A DNA stretch of 64,000 bases. It comes from Saccharicrinis sp963666825. Its GTDB lineage: Bacteria; Bacteroidota; Bacteroidia; Bacteroidales; Marinilabiliaceae. Below, one piece after another: positions 11,489 through 20,569 of the stretch. Position numbers and translations under genes: made by a program. The DNA is taken from assembly GCA_963666825.2 (NCBI GenBank), contig OY763044.2:4092001-4156000 (forward strand). Reading direction: 5' to 3'. The notes beneath the pieces are model-generated. The model was not told the DNA's origin, made no database searches, and saw nothing but the letters and a program-made list of their open reading frames with translations. Numbering within the stretch: the first letter of the stretch is position 1; every line of letters starts with the position of its first letter.

Positions 11489-11800
11489 ATGATCAGCCAT
11501 AACGACATTGAAATTAGCCGTTCTCAACTCAATCATTTATTGAGCCAACACGAAAAACACGCTTATAAATACCTATTAGAAAATGGAGTATTTTGTAACA
11601 GCTGCAACGACTACTGCAAATTTGGCGTTTCAAACTACAAAGTTTTTTTAGACAGATTTAATGACATTAAGGTAATTGGAGAATGTACCTTTTGCGGAAG
11701 TCAGGTTTCAAAAATAATGGAATTTGGAGAAAACGAATCTTTTTTCAGAAAAGCTGTTCAATTTAGAAATACGAGAAATGTATTAATAGAAAGCGATTAA
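11489..11800 (+). CDS. Small two-CxxC protein, probable zinc ribbon, unknown function
   Basis: A 103-residue protein with no recognised name. Two cysteine pairs, CNSCNDYC (about 36-43) and CTFC (about 67-70), are separated by some 25 residues that predict as strands. This is the layout of a zinc ribbon or a small zinc-binding domain. The N-terminal 30 residues look helical (SQLNHLLSQHEKHAYKYLLE). There is no signal peptide, so it is cytoplasmic. It is transcribed divergently from the NifA-like regulator and ends in its own terminator, so it is a single-gene unit. A nucleic-acid-binding or transcription-accessory role would be a guess. The frame is credible because of the cysteines, the terminator and the lack of any competing frame. 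Confidence 0.7.
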   Translation: MISHNDIEISRSQLNHLLSQHEKHAYKYLLENGVFCNSCNDYCKFGVSNYKVFLDRFNDIKVIGECTFCGSQVSKIMEFGENESFFRKAVQFRNTRNVLIESD

Positions 11801-11823
11801 TCATTCACATATCTCACTCAACA

Positions 11824-11852
11824 AAGTCAGTTTTTATTTTAAGAGCTGACTT
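11824..11852 (+). terminator. Terminator of the small two-CxxC gene
   Basis: The stem AAGTCAG/CTGACTT with a 15-nt loop is followed by a run of T (11851-11857), 23 nt after the stop codon. Confidence 0.7.
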
Positions 11853-11912
11853 TTTTTATTTATTCAATTAAGAATTATTTCGGCCATTGCAAACTCAATA
11901 ACTACAAATAAA

Positions 11913-11944
11913 AAAAGGTTTCTTCTATAAAGAAGAAACCTTTT
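11913..11944 (-). terminator. Terminator of the tRNA-Gly/tRNA-Leu operon
   Basis: A 14-bp perfect stem, AAAAGGTTTCTTCT with AGAAGAAACCTTTT, encloses the loop ATAA. It lies four bases beyond the CCA end of tRNA-Leu. On the minus strand T bases follow the stem. Confidence 0.85.
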
Positions 11945-11947
11945 ACT

Positions 11948-12034
11948 TGGTACTCGAGGCGGGACTTGAACCCGCACGTCCTAATGGACACAAGATTTTA
12001 AGTCTTGCGTGTCTACCAATTCCACCACTCGAGC
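11948..12034 (-). tRNA. tRNA-Leu (anticodon TAA)
   Basis: An 87-nt class II tRNA with a long variable arm (TGTCCATTAGGACGT region). The acceptor stem is GCTCGAG with CTCGAGT (one G-U pair). The anticodon stem CAAGA/TCTTG encloses loop CTTAAAA, anticodon TAA. The T-arm is GCGGGTTCAAGTCCCGC. The 3' CCA is encoded. Confidence 0.97.
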
Positions 12035-12039
12035 ATCCT

Positions 12040-12115
<76 letters not shown>

Positions 12116-12183
12116 ATTTCAATCTTCCGCAACCCCGATGATCTCTATCGTTTCGAGCATCATTTATTTCGTGATTGCGGATG

Positions 12184-12214
12184 CAAATATAGATCATTTT
12201 TATTTATCAGCAAA
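12184..12214 (-). promoter_or_regulatory. Promoter of the tRNA-Gly/tRNA-Leu operon
   Basis: On the minus strand TTTG (12214-12211), a 19-nt spacer and TATATTTG (12191-12184) match the Bacteroidetes -33/-7 consensus, with CATCCGC after it as in the rRNA promoters. It lies about 70 nt upstream of tRNA-Gly. Confidence 0.75.
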
Positions 12215-12284
12215 CTTTTTTTTCACTTTTACAGAAGTTTTTTTGATGCTATTTTATACAAATCTGATAATCAATAAAATTAAA

Positions 12285-14909
12285 TTAATTTATACCTGCA
12301 AATTTTTTAATTTCATTCAATTTATTGAGTGCTTCTACAGGCGTAAGGTTATTTATATCCGTATTTGCAATCTCATCTCGTATCTGTTTTAACACAGGAT
12401 CATCCAATTGAAAAAAGCTCATTTGATAACCTTCTCTGTGTTGACCTATATCATTTACTGGTTTTGAAAGACTTCCCTTTCTATTTGCTCCTTCTAATTC
12501 GGCAAGTATTTCATTTGCTCTGTTTACAACACTCTTAGGCATACCCGCCATTCTTGCTACATGTATACCAAAGCTATGTTCACTTCCTCCTCGAACCAAT
12601 TTACGTAGGAAAATAACTTTATTATTCACTTCCTTTACAGAAACATTATAATTCTTACATCGATCAAAGGATCTTTCCATTTCATTCAATTCGTGATAAT
12701 GCGTTGCAAACAATGTTTTTGCTTTTGCCCTTTTATTTTCATGTATATATTCTACAATACTCCATGCTATGGAAATACCATCATAAGTACTGGTACCACG
12801 ACCTAACTCATCAAATAAAATTAAACTTTTGGGAGATATGTTATTCAAGATACTTGCTGCTTCATTCATTTCGACCATAAAAGTGGATTCACCAGCAGAA
12901 ATATTATCTGAAGCTCCCACCCTGGTAAAAATTTTATCTACCACTCCAATTTTCGCAGATGAAGCAGGAACAAAACATCCCACCTGAGCCAGTAAAACAA
13001 TTAATGCAGTTTGTCTCAACAAAGCAGACTTACCAGCCATATTAGGTCCTGTAATTATAATTATTTGTTGTTTATCATTATCCAGATAAACATCATTGGG
13101 AATGTATTCATCACCAACAGGTAATTGTCTTTCAATAACAGGATGTCGCCCTTCTTTAATATCTAGTACATCATCATTACTAATTACCGGACGAATATAA
13201 TTATTCTGCGCTGCTACTTTTGAAAACGACAACAAACAATCCAGCTTAGCCAACAAACTTGCATCTAATTGAATAGCAGCAAGATATTCAGACAAACTAA
13301 TCACTAAATCATTAAACAACTGGCTTTCCAAGGTAAATATCTTCTCCTCAGCCCCTAAGATTTTAGTTTCGTATTCTTTTAACTCCTCGGTTATATATCG
13401 TTCCGCATTAACAAGAGTCTGCTTTCTGATCCACTCTGCCGGAACTTTATCTTTATGTGTGTTCCTAACCTCAATATAATATCCGAAGACATTATTAAAA
13501 CTGATCTTTAACGATGGTATTCCGGTTCTTTCAATTTCTCTTTGAACTAAATTATTAAGATAATCTTTACCTGAATACGCAATTCCTCTTAATTCATCCA
13601 ACTCTTCACTAACACCTTCGCTAATTACATTTCCCTTATTTATTTGAGCTGGAGGATCTGAGACAATTTCATTTTCAATCCTATCTCTAATAATCACACA
13701 AGGGTTTAATTGCTCACCGACACTTTTCAATGTTGGATTTTCTGTTTCCTCACATCCCTTTTTAATTAACTCTACAGCTTTAAGGGCATGCTTAATCTGA
13801 ACCATTTCGCGAGGAGTAACTCTGCCCACAGCCACTTTTGATACCAGTCTTTCCAAATCACCAACCGGAGTTAGGAACTCCTCCATCTGCTCTTTTAAAC
13901 CGGGATCTTTAAAAAAGTATTCTACAGCAGATAAACGATCTTCAATAAGCTTTACCTCTTTTAAAGGTAATGCAACCCATCTTTTAAGCATTCTACTTCC
14001 CATTGGAGAAACCGTTTTATCAATTACTCCAACTAAAGAACTACCTCCATCATTAAATGATCCGAATAACTCCAGATTCCTTATGGTGAATTTATCCAAC
14101 CATACGTATTTATCTTCTTCTATTCTGGAAAGACCTGTAATATGCTGTAGTTTATGATGCTGAGTAATATCAAGATAGTGCATAATTGCACCTGCCGAAA
14201 TAACTCCACATCTTAAATTATGAACTCCATAACCTTTTAAAGATTTCGTTTCAAAGTGTTTTAACAACTTATCTATCGAAGAATCTTCAGTAAAAACCCA
14301 ATCCTCCAGACCATAAGTATAAAACTTGTCACCAAAATTCTCAACGAACAAGCTTCTTTTACTTTTCTCAAAGAGAATTTCTTTGGGTTTAAATCCGTTT
14401 AAAAGCTTGTCTATATATTCAAATCTACCTTCAGCAGTTAAAAATTCTCCAGTTGAAATATCTAAAAAGGCAACTCCTGCAATATTTTTCTCCAAATGAA
14501 CAGCTGCCAGGAAATTATTTTCCTTGTGTTCAAGTACATTATCACTTATTGCAACACCCGGAGTTACCAATTCGGTTACACCACGCTTAACAATTGTTTT
14601 TGTCATTTTAGGATCTTCCAACTGATCGCATACAGCAACCCTTTGACCGGCCCTTACCAATTTTGGCAAATAAGTATCTAATGCATGATGGGGAAAACCA
14701 GCCAACTCTACAGAAGATGCAGAACCATTAGCTCGTTTAGTTAATGTTATACCAAGTATTTCTGATGTTTTTATAGCGTCATCTGAAAAAGTTTCATAAA
14801 AATCACCTACCCTAAATAATAATATAGCATTGGGATGTTTTTCCTTTATCGCATAATACTGTTTCATCAAAGGTGTTAAAACCACCTTTTTTTCTTCTTT
14901 TTTTGCCAA
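12285..14909 (-). CDS. mutS: DNA mismatch repair protein MutS
   Basis: MutS binds mismatches and small loops and starts repair with MutL. All family domains are present: mismatch-binding domain I with the conserved stacking motif (ILLFRVGDFYETF), connector, lever and clamp domains, then the ATPase with Walker A ITGPNMAGKSALLRQ, STFMVEMNEAASIL, Walker B SLILFDELGRGTST and the TLFATHYHEL motif. The open frame extends to 14951, but I choose the internal TTG at 14909, which gives MAKKEEKKVVLTPLMKQYY as in related proteins. A TATATTTG promoter box at 14945-14938 lies inside the longer frame, so a start at 14951 would be upstream of the transcript. With this start the protein is 874 residues, normal for the family. 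It stands alone, with no mutL nearby. Confidence 0.95.
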   Translation of the reverse strand: MAKKEEKKVVLTPLMKQYYAIKEKHPNAILLFRVGDFYETFSDDAIKTSEILGITLTKRANGSASSVELAGFPHHALDTYLPKLVRAGQRVAVCDQLEDPKMTKTIVKRGVTELVTPGVAISDNVLEHKENNFLAAVHLEKNIAGVAFLDISTGEFLTAEGRFEYIDKLLNGFKPKEILFEKSKRSLFVENFGDKFYTYGLEDWVFTEDSSIDKLLKHFETKSLKGYGVHNLRCGVISAGAIMHYLDITQHHKLQHITGLSRIEEDKYVWLDKFTIRNLELFGSFNDGGSSLVGVIDKTVSPMGSRMLKRWVALPLKEVKLIEDRLSAVEYFFKDPGLKEQMEEFLTPVGDLERLVSKVAVGRVTPREMVQIKHALKAVELIKKGCEETENPTLKSVGEQLNPCVIIRDRIENEIVSDPPAQINKGNVISEGVSEELDELRGIAYSGKDYLNNLVQREIERTGIPSLKISFNNVFGYYIEVRNTHKDKVPAEWIRKQTLVNAERYITEELKEYETKILGAEEKIFTLESQLFNDLVISLSEYLAAIQLDASLLAKLDCLLSFSKVAAQNNYIRPVISNDDVLDIKEGRHPVIERQLPVGDEYIPNDVYLDNDKQQIIIITGPNMAGKSALLRQTALIVLLAQVGCFVPASSAKIGVVDKIFTRVGASDNISAGESTFMVEMNEAASILNNISPKSLILFDELGRGTSTYDGISIAWSIVEYIHENKRAKAKTLFATHYHELNEMERSFDRCKNYNVSVKEVNNKVIFLRKLVRGGSEHSFGIHVARMAGMPKSVVNRANEILAELEGANRKGSLSKPVNDIGQHREGYQMSFFQLDDPVLKQIRDEIANTDINNLTPVEALNKLNEIKKFAGIN

Positions 14910-14937
14910 TGGTATTTCTTTTTTATTTTCAATGATG

Positions 14938-14945
14938 CAAATATA
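14938..14945 (-). promoter_or_regulatory. Candidate -7 box of mutS
   Basis: TATATTTG on the minus strand, followed by CATCATTG, sits about 29 nt upstream of the chosen TTG start. No clear TTTG is seen at the -33 position. Confidence 0.5.
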
Positions 14946-15074
14946 ACCCAAATAAAACCATTTCTAAAAGGTATTTAAAAACGTAATCGGCATTATACAA
15001 TTTATTGACTTTCGATTCTTGACTTTAATTTAAAGGCTTTGTAACTTAATAACTAAGCCATTTAATAAATACAC

Positions 15075-15263
15075 ATGAGGTGCTTCCTTAAAAATATCGG
15101 ATTCCTATTAATTATAGCAGGGGTGGTTCTGTTGTTTTCTTATACTTTTCAAAATCGCATTAGAAACATACACTTTATTATATCTTCTGTATTAGAAATA
15201 GGTGGTTTAGCAGTATTTATTATTACCAACCGATTTTTAAAAGGAACAGACAGTTTCTGTTAA
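15075..15263 (+). CDS. Small membrane protein with two helices, unknown function
   Basis: A 62-residue protein starting MRCFLKNIGFLLIIAGVVLLF, with two hydrophobic segments (about 8-25 and 33-53) joined by a short basic loop (QNRIRNIH). No enzyme motif is present and I do not recognise a named family, though small two-helix proteins of this look are common in Bacteroidota. It is transcribed away from mutS and toward comB; its stop is six bases from the comB stop. Composition and helix pattern favour a real gene, but the short length leaves doubt. Confidence 0.55.
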   Translation: MRCFLKNIGFLLIIAGVVLLFSYTFQNRIRNIHFIISSVLEIGGLAVFIITNRFLKGTDSFC

Positions 15264-15269
15264 CAAAAT

Positions 15270-15983
15270 CTACAAAAGTGATATTATTCCATCCTTATAA
15301 ACCGGAACAATATCATATAAATCAGATTTAAAACAATACTCTAAATCCTTATCAAATCCCAATCCCTTTAATCGTTGATAATGCTCTCCTTTTGAAACTA
15401 TTTTATGAATATTGCTACAATTACTTGAATATAAAGAAGCCATTGCCACTGCAGCGTCTGTTAGTTTAGCATCGTAATTCTCTTGTAGATCATACGCTAA
15501 CTTACCTGCAAACAAAGAATCCTCTATTGTAAATTCATCATACGAACCAGATGCAACTAAAACAACATCTTCTTCTTCTTTTAAAATTTTCAATATTGCA
15601 TCGTCATTAACAAATGCACCTACATACAACTTTTTAGCTGATTGAGAATTTAATATTGCCCTGGTACCGTTTGTAGTTGTAATAATTAAAGTTTTGCCTT
15701 CAATTACATCTGAAGTATATGACAATGGAGAATTTCCATAGTCGAAACCTTTTATAGGCAAGGCATCCCTTTCGCCTCCTAAAATTACACTATCAGCTCC
15801 TAATTGTTCTTTCAAGCTAAAAGCTTCTTCAGGTGTCATTACCGGAGCAACAGCCTTTGCTCCATTTGCAAAAGCAGTTACCATAACTGACGTAGCTCTT
15901 AAAATATCATTTACAACAACTACCTTATTTTCTACTTTTTCAGGATAAATTTCCCTGGCAGATAATATTACATCAACTTTCAT
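15270..15983 (-). CDS. comB: 2-phosphosulfolactate phosphatase family protein (ComB)
   Basis: The 237 residues match the ComB family throughout: VVVNDILRATSVMVTAFANGA near the start, GGERDALPIKGFDYGNSP, TTTNGTRAI, and VLVASGSYDEFTIEDSLFAGKL. ComB removes phosphate from 2-phosphosulfolactate in a Mg2+-dependent reaction; in methanogens this is a step of coenzyme M synthesis. Most bacteria with the gene do not make coenzyme M, so the substrate here may be sulfolactate for another pathway or a related phosphate ester. No other sulfolactate gene is nearby. It follows the MATE gene on the same strand after about 60 nt and could be the last gene of the tatA-to-comB series. Confidence 0.85.
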   Translation of the reverse strand: MKVDVILSAREIYPEKVENKVVVVNDILRATSVMVTAFANGAKAVAPVMTPEEAFSLKEQLGADSVILGGERDALPIKGFDYGNSPLSYTSDVIEGKTLIITTTNGTRAILNSQSAKKLYVGAFVNDDAILKILKEEEDVVLVASGSYDEFTIEDSLFAGKLAYDLQENYDAKLTDAAVAMASLYSSNCSNIHKIVSKGEHYQRLKGLGFDKDLEYCFKSDLYDIVPVYKDGIISLL

Positions 15984-16044
15984 TCTCCATTTATTTTTAG
16001 ATCAAAAGCAAGCTATCTTTATATGATCTTCTTATATGATAATA

Positions 16045-17403
16045 TTAATGGTATTTTGCATACAATTTATTAAACCTTAAATGTAACAGCACACTACCAA
16101 GTAGCAATCCTGACAAATATCCGGTCCAGATCCCAATTGCACCCATTTTAAAAACAAATGCACAAACATAACTTATGGGCAAGGCTATCAAAATCCAACC
16201 AACAAATGCAATTACAGAAGGTGCTTTCACATCCTGAAGACCTCTAAGGATTCCTAACCAGGTTACCTGAAGACCATCAAAAATTTGAAATATACCGGCT
16301 ATAATCATTAATTGAGCTGCAATAAATACAACTTCATCATTATCTACAAATAATTTCGGTAAAGTATGACGAAGTACAACAAACATTATCCCATTAAAAA
16401 TCATAAACAAAACCACTTTATGAATTATTGCATAGGCTGAATACTTCAGGTTTTTAAAATCATTTGCTCCAAAATAATTACTTACCTTAATTGTAGCAGC
16501 TGAAGATAACCCTACCGACATCATATAAGTAAGACTTGCCATTGATAACACAATTTGATGAGCTGCCAATGCATTTTTACTTATCCATCCCATCATTATT
16601 GTACCCATACTAAAGGTAAACACCTCATTAATCATCTGACTTCCTATAGGAAAACCAACTTTTATAACTTTTAATACCTTTCCAAGCTGAATATTAGAGC
16701 GACCAAAAGCTTTTTTATAACTTTTAAAAAACTCAAGTTTGATAAAGGCCCACACAAAAACCAATGCCATAAAAAGTCGTGAAATAAAAGTAGCGTAACC
16801 TGCTCCATCAATCCCCAAAGCAGGAAAGCCTAATTTTCCAAATATGAGTATATAGTTTAAAACAATGTTTAATCCATTAGCTATAAGAGTAATCACCATA
16901 GCTATCCGGGTATTTGCCACACCTTCAGCAAACTGCTTGAATACCATAAACAGGCAAAATGGTAAAATGGATACAACCTGAGTATTATAATATGTTTTGG
17001 CTTTTAATATCACATCCTTTTCCTGTCCCATCATTGGCATTAACAAGCCAATAAAATACATGAGCAACATTAAAATCAATGCAAAAACAAGATTTGCAAC
17101 AAGTCCTTGCTTCAACCAATCTCCACACAGATTTCTTTCTCCTGCACCAAAAGATTTTCCAACCAAAGGAGTTAAACCATAGGCCAAACCTATCGAAAAA
17201 ACTAACCCAAGTATAAAAAGTCCATTTGCAAATGACACAGCAGCTAATTCCGTTGCATTTATCTGACCAACCATAATCGTATCAGATAGCCCAACAATCA
17301 TCTGCCCTGCCTGAGCAAACACAACCGGCAACGCTAATTTTATATTAGGAATATAATGTGGCTTGTAATTTTGATAATATGATTTAAGAAAAAACTTTTT
17401 CAT
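16045..17403 (-). CDS. MATE-family multidrug and cation efflux transporter
   Basis: A 452-residue integral membrane protein with about twelve hydrophobic segments in two similar halves. The N-terminal half starts with IKLALPVVFAQAGQMIVGLSDTIMVGQINATELAAVSFANG and the second with VLKVIKVGFPIGSQMINEVFTFSMGTIMMGWI, both MATE signatures. Members of the NorM branch export drugs and cationic compounds in exchange for Na+ or H+ at the inner membrane. The substrate cannot be read from sequence. It follows trmN6 by 41 nt on the same strand and may be cotranscribed with it. Length is normal and the start at 17403 (MKKFFLKSYYQ) puts a short basic tail before helix 1. Confidence 0.93.
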   Translation of the reverse strand: MKKFFLKSYYQNYKPHYIPNIKLALPVVFAQAGQMIVGLSDTIMVGQINATELAAVSFANGLFILGLVFSIGLAYGLTPLVGKSFGAGERNLCGDWLKQGLVANLVFALILMLLMYFIGLLMPMMGQEKDVILKAKTYYNTQVVSILPFCLFMVFKQFAEGVANTRIAMVITLIANGLNIVLNYILIFGKLGFPALGIDGAGYATFISRLFMALVFVWAFIKLEFFKSYKKAFGRSNIQLGKVLKVIKVGFPIGSQMINEVFTFSMGTIMMGWISKNALAAHQIVLSMASLTYMMSVGLSSAATIKVSNYFGANDFKNLKYSAYAIIHKVVLFMIFNGIMFVVLRHTLPKLFVDNDEVVFIAAQLMIIAGIFQIFDGLQVTWLGILRGLQDVKAPSVIAFVGWILIALPISYVCAFVFKMGAIGIWTGYLSGLLLGSVLLHLRFNKLYAKYH

Positions 17404-17444
17404 GCACTACAATAGAATATATACAAACTACTTCCTTTTGAAAC

Positions 17445-18161
17445 TTAAAATTTGATATAGAAATCCCCGGTTAACTTTTTATAGTTTTCGGAATACCCAT
17501 GCCTACCAAATTCCTCTACAATAACTATATCCTCAACGCAAGGCTTTTTCACTTTGGTAAATTCCATCAGAACTCTCTTTTCCATTTTTGATGGCGTTGG
17601 CTTAACTCTTAAAACTCTGACTAAATACAAATGAAAATCTTTTGCAATAGTTACAAATTGCTCCATTGAATCATAAGGCAACACAACACTAAAAACACCT
17701 TCTTCATGCAATAGTTTATTTACTCCTTCAATAAGATCTTCAAAACTTAAAGAATCAGTATGTCTTGCCAAGCTCTTTTGTTGACAATTATTTTTTAATG
17801 AATTATTAAAAAATGGAGGATTACTTATTATTAAATCATATTTCCTATCACTAATTCCAGTGTAACTTTGAAAGCTATTATGAATCACATTAACTCTAGC
17901 ACTCCATGGGGAATTCTGTATATTTTTTTCAGCCTGAAGACATGCATTTGCATCAATTTCCAGGGCGTCAATTTGAGCAACTGTATTTCTTTGCGCACAC
18001 ATTAGTGCAATCAGTCCAGTACCAGTTCCAACATCCAGAATTGACTTTGCGTCATTACATTCTGCCCACGCCCCCAAAAGAACACCATCTGTACCAACCT
18101 TCATCCCGGCAAGATCTTGCTCTATAGTAAATTGCTTAAATTGAAAATATGAATTTGCCAT
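17445..18161 (-). CDS. trmN6: tRNA1(Val) (adenine(37)-N6)-methyltransferase
   Basis: A 238-residue Rossmann methyltransferase of the YfiC/TrmN6 type. It begins FQFKQFTIEQDLAGMKVGTDGVLLGAW, a family hallmark, followed by the SAM site LDVGTGTGLIALM, an acidic end of strand 2 (IDALEIDANA), and the amino-methyltransferase motif NPPFF. In E. coli the enzyme methylates A37 of tRNA1(Val). The gene starts two bases after the stop of the TIGR02757 gene, so the two are tightly linked. Length is normal. Confidence 0.9.
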   Translation of the reverse strand: MANSYFQFKQFTIEQDLAGMKVGTDGVLLGAWAECNDAKSILDVGTGTGLIALMCAQRNTVAQIDALEIDANACLQAEKNIQNSPWSARVNVIHNSFQSYTGISDRKYDLIISNPPFFNNSLKNNCQQKSLARHTDSLSFEDLIEGVNKLLHEEGVFSVVLPYDSMEQFVTIAKDFHLYLVRVLRVKPTPSKMEKRVLMEFTKVKKPCVEDIVIVEEFGRHGYSENYKKLTGDFYIKF

Positions 18162-18163
18162 AA

Positions 18164-18925
18164 TTAAAACTTCTCAAATACACCCAGTCCAAACAAGGCA
18201 TAATCATATTTTATTGGATCTTTTTTATCAAATTCCTTTAAAACAGAAGTAATTTCTTCAACAGATTTCCAGTCACTCTGTTTACGAGTTAATATCCCCA
18301 GCTTTCTTCCTACATTACCTGTATGAACATCCAAAGGAAGTTGCAGTTCACTCATTTTTATTTTATCCCATATTCCAAAATCAACACCCATCTTATCTTT
18401 ACGCACCATCCATCGCAAATACATATTCAATCTTTTAGCTGAAGATCCTTTACTTACATCTGCAATATGCTTTCCTGTTCTGCCCACCTCTCCATTAGAA
18501 ACAAATACTTTCCTGAAATACTCCAGACTTCCTTTTACAGTCTGAGTTTTTTCAAATCCTTTGGCAAACAAAGATTCCAATCCTCCGTGATTTGAATAAA
18601 TATGTCGGAGAGAATTAAAAAAATAGATAAGATCCTCTTTTTTAAAAGTTCGATAAACAGATTCGCTATTTATCGTAGACCAATCTCCTTCTTTTATATA
18701 CGAGTAAGGTTCATAATCCATCCATTCCAGGATTTTATTTGCACTTAATATGATGGATTTTCTTTGTCCCCATGATAAGGTTGCTGCAATAAATCCAGCA
18801 ATCTCAATATCTTCTTTACGATTAAATTTTTTAGGTATTGATATAGGATCTGATTCTATAAATGAAGGTCCATTAAATTGCAAAACTTTCTCATCTAAGA
18901 AATCTTTAACCTCAAGTAATTCCAT
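18164..18925 (-). CDS. TIGR02757 family protein (DUF2400), function unknown
   Basis: A 253-residue cytoplasmic protein that matches the TIGR02757 family: DPISIPKKFNRKEDIEIAGFIAATLSWGQRKSI, then KRLNMYLRWMVRKDKMGVDFGIW and LPLDVHTGNVGRKLGILTRKQ, ending KYDYALFGLGVFEKF. The C-terminal part, with DVHTGNVGRKLGI, resembles the helix-hairpin-helix DNA glycosylase fold, which has led to guesses of a base-excision role, but no activity is established as far as I know. It lies between the LolD-like ATPase (10 nt) and trmN6 (2 nt), so it is in an operon. Confidence 0.88.
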   Translation of the reverse strand: MELLEVKDFLDEKVLQFNGPSFIESDPISIPKKFNRKEDIEIAGFIAATLSWGQRKSIILSANKILEWMDYEPYSYIKEGDWSTINSESVYRTFKKEDLIYFFNSLRHIYSNHGGLESLFAKGFEKTQTVKGSLEYFRKVFVSNGEVGRTGKHIADVSKGSSAKRLNMYLRWMVRKDKMGVDFGIWDKIKMSELQLPLDVHTGNVGRKLGILTRKQSDWKSVEEITSVLKEFDKKDPIKYDYALFGLGVFEKF

Positions 18926-18935
18926 TAAATATTAT

Positions 18936-19586
18936 TTAAAGAATATTTCCATCTTTCATCTTTATCTCTCTATCACTTAAATGAGCTAAATGAAGATCAT
19001 GAGTAACAATCACGAAGGTTTGATTAAACTCATCCCTTAGCTTGAAGAATAACTTATGAAGCTCCTCCTGATTCTGAGAATCCAAACTACCTGTTGGTTC
19101 ATCAGCAAATACAACAAGTGGATCATTAATCAAAGCCCTGGCAATAGCAATACGCTGCTTTTCTCCTCCACTTAATTCAGCAGGCTTATGAGATTCTCTG
19201 TCATTCAGGTTTAAGAATTTTAATATTTCACGAGCTTTATTTTCGCTGGCTGATTTTTTTTTACCCGCAATTAAAGCTGGCAAAATTATATTTTCAATAG
19301 CAGTAAACTCAGGCAATAACTGATGAAATTGAAACACAAAACCAATATTCTCATTACGAAAACGAGCTAACTCCTTTTCTTTTAATCTCTGAATTTGAGT
19401 ATCATTAATCACGACACTTCCGGTATTTGGTTTATCCAGAGTACCTAATATCTGCAAAAGCGTAGTCTTACCGGCACCACTTGGCCCCACTATAGAAACT
19501 ACTTCACCTTTATTAATTGTTAGATCAACTCCTTTTAAGACTTTTAGATCTCCGAATTGTTTTTCTATTCCTTGAGCAGATATCAT
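18936..19586 (-). CDS. LolD-like ABC transporter ATP-binding protein
   Basis: A 216-residue ATPase of the MacB/LolD group: Walker A GPSGAGKTT (34-42), Q-loop GFVFQFHQLL, signature LSGGEKQR, Walker B LVVFADEPTGSLD and switch His in FVIVTHD. All catalytic motifs are intact. In LolCDE this subunit powers release of lipoproteins from the inner membrane; others in the group drive MacB- or FtsX-like permeases. There is no permease beside it, so the partner is elsewhere, a common arrangement for lolD in Bacteroidota. It lies nine bases after the exchanger gene and ten before the TIGR02757 gene. Confidence 0.88.
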   Translation of the reverse strand: MISAQGIEKQFGDLKVLKGVDLTINKGEVVSIVGPSGAGKTTLLQILGTLDKPNTGSVVINDTQIQRLKEKELARFRNENIGFVFQFHQLLPEFTAIENIILPALIAGKKKSASENKAREILKFLNLNDRESHKPAELSGGEKQRIAIARALINDPLVVFADEPTGSLDSQNQEELHKLFFKLRDEFNQTFVIVTHDLHLAHLSDREIKMKDGNIL

Positions 19587-19595
19587 TATTAATAT

Positions 19596-20531
19596 TTATT
19601 TGGTAAATAATAAAACCATGTAGATAATATATACAGAAAAGAATATCACACCTTTGAAACGAGAAAGATGTCCATGTTTTAAAGGTAACATTGACAGCAG
19701 TAATAAAACAGAAATTCCCATCATCCATAATATATCTACAGAAACTAAGTCATGTGATATTTTTATTGTTTTTAAAGATGAAGTAATTCCCAATATGCCT
19801 AATAAATTAAATATATTAGATCCTATTATATTTCCAATAGATATATCAGTTTCTTTTTTTACTGCAGCCATAACAGAAGTGGCTAATTCAGGAACACTTG
19901 TTCCAAAAGCAACAACTGAAATACCTATTACACGTTCACTTATATTAAAACCAGTAGCAACAGTAACTGCACCTTTAACAAGCAATTCTGAACCAAAATA
20001 AAGTCCTACAGCTGAAAGTACAAGTAATCCAACTGTATTATAAATTTTCATCGTAGGTTTTTCTATAACTTCTTCTGATCGCCCCATCTGCTTACGTGAG
20101 TTTATAACAGAGTAACCCAGATAAATTAATATCAAACTCACAAAGATTAATCCTTCTATAAACTGAAGTTTATAATTCAGAGCAAATACATAAAACAAAA
20201 TAGAAGCGCCCATCATTACTGACCAATCGAATAAAATAGATTTTTTGCGGACTTTAATTGGTAATATTATAGAAACAAGTCCAAGAACCAGTGCTATGTT
20301 TGCAATATTTGAGCCCACTACATTACCAACTGAGATATCAGGTACACCATCAAACACAGCATTTAAACTAACAATTAATTCCGGAGCTGAAGTACCAAAT
20401 GCGACAACAGTTATTCCAACAACTAAAGTTGACACTTTAAAATATCTGGCTAACTGCACACTTGATTTAACCAACCAATCTCCACTAAAAAAAAGCAGGA
20501 CAAAACCTGCTAGTAACATTAAAAATCCCAT
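19596..20531 (-). CDS. Calcium/sodium exchanger, YrbG family
   Basis: A 311-residue protein with two Na_Ca_ex repeats in inverted membrane topology. The first ion-binding motif is GTSAPELIVSLNAVFDG with NVVGSNIANIALVLG; the second is GTSVPELATSVMAAVKK with NIIGSNIFNLLGILG. Both carry the acidic and asparagine residues that bind ions. About ten hydrophobic segments are present. Members of this family swap Na+ for Ca2+ across the inner membrane; the ion is inferred from the family. The start at 20531 gives a clean first helix (MGFLMLLAGFVLLFFSG). It is 38 nt after tatA and nine before the LolD-like gene. Confidence 0.92.
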   Translation of the reverse strand: MGFLMLLAGFVLLFFSGDWLVKSSVQLARYFKVSTLVVGITVVAFGTSAPELIVSLNAVFDGVPDISVGNVVGSNIANIALVLGLVSIILPIKVRKKSILFDWSVMMGASILFYVFALNYKLQFIEGLIFVSLILIYLGYSVINSRKQMGRSEEVIEKPTMKIYNTVGLLVLSAVGLYFGSELLVKGAVTVATGFNISERVIGISVVAFGTSVPELATSVMAAVKKETDISIGNIIGSNIFNLLGILGITSSLKTIKISHDLVSVDILWMMGISVLLLLSMLPLKHGHLSRFKGVIFFSVYIIYMVLLFTK

Positions 20532-20569
20532 ATAATGTATCTTTATTCTCTTTTCAAAACGTTCTGCTT

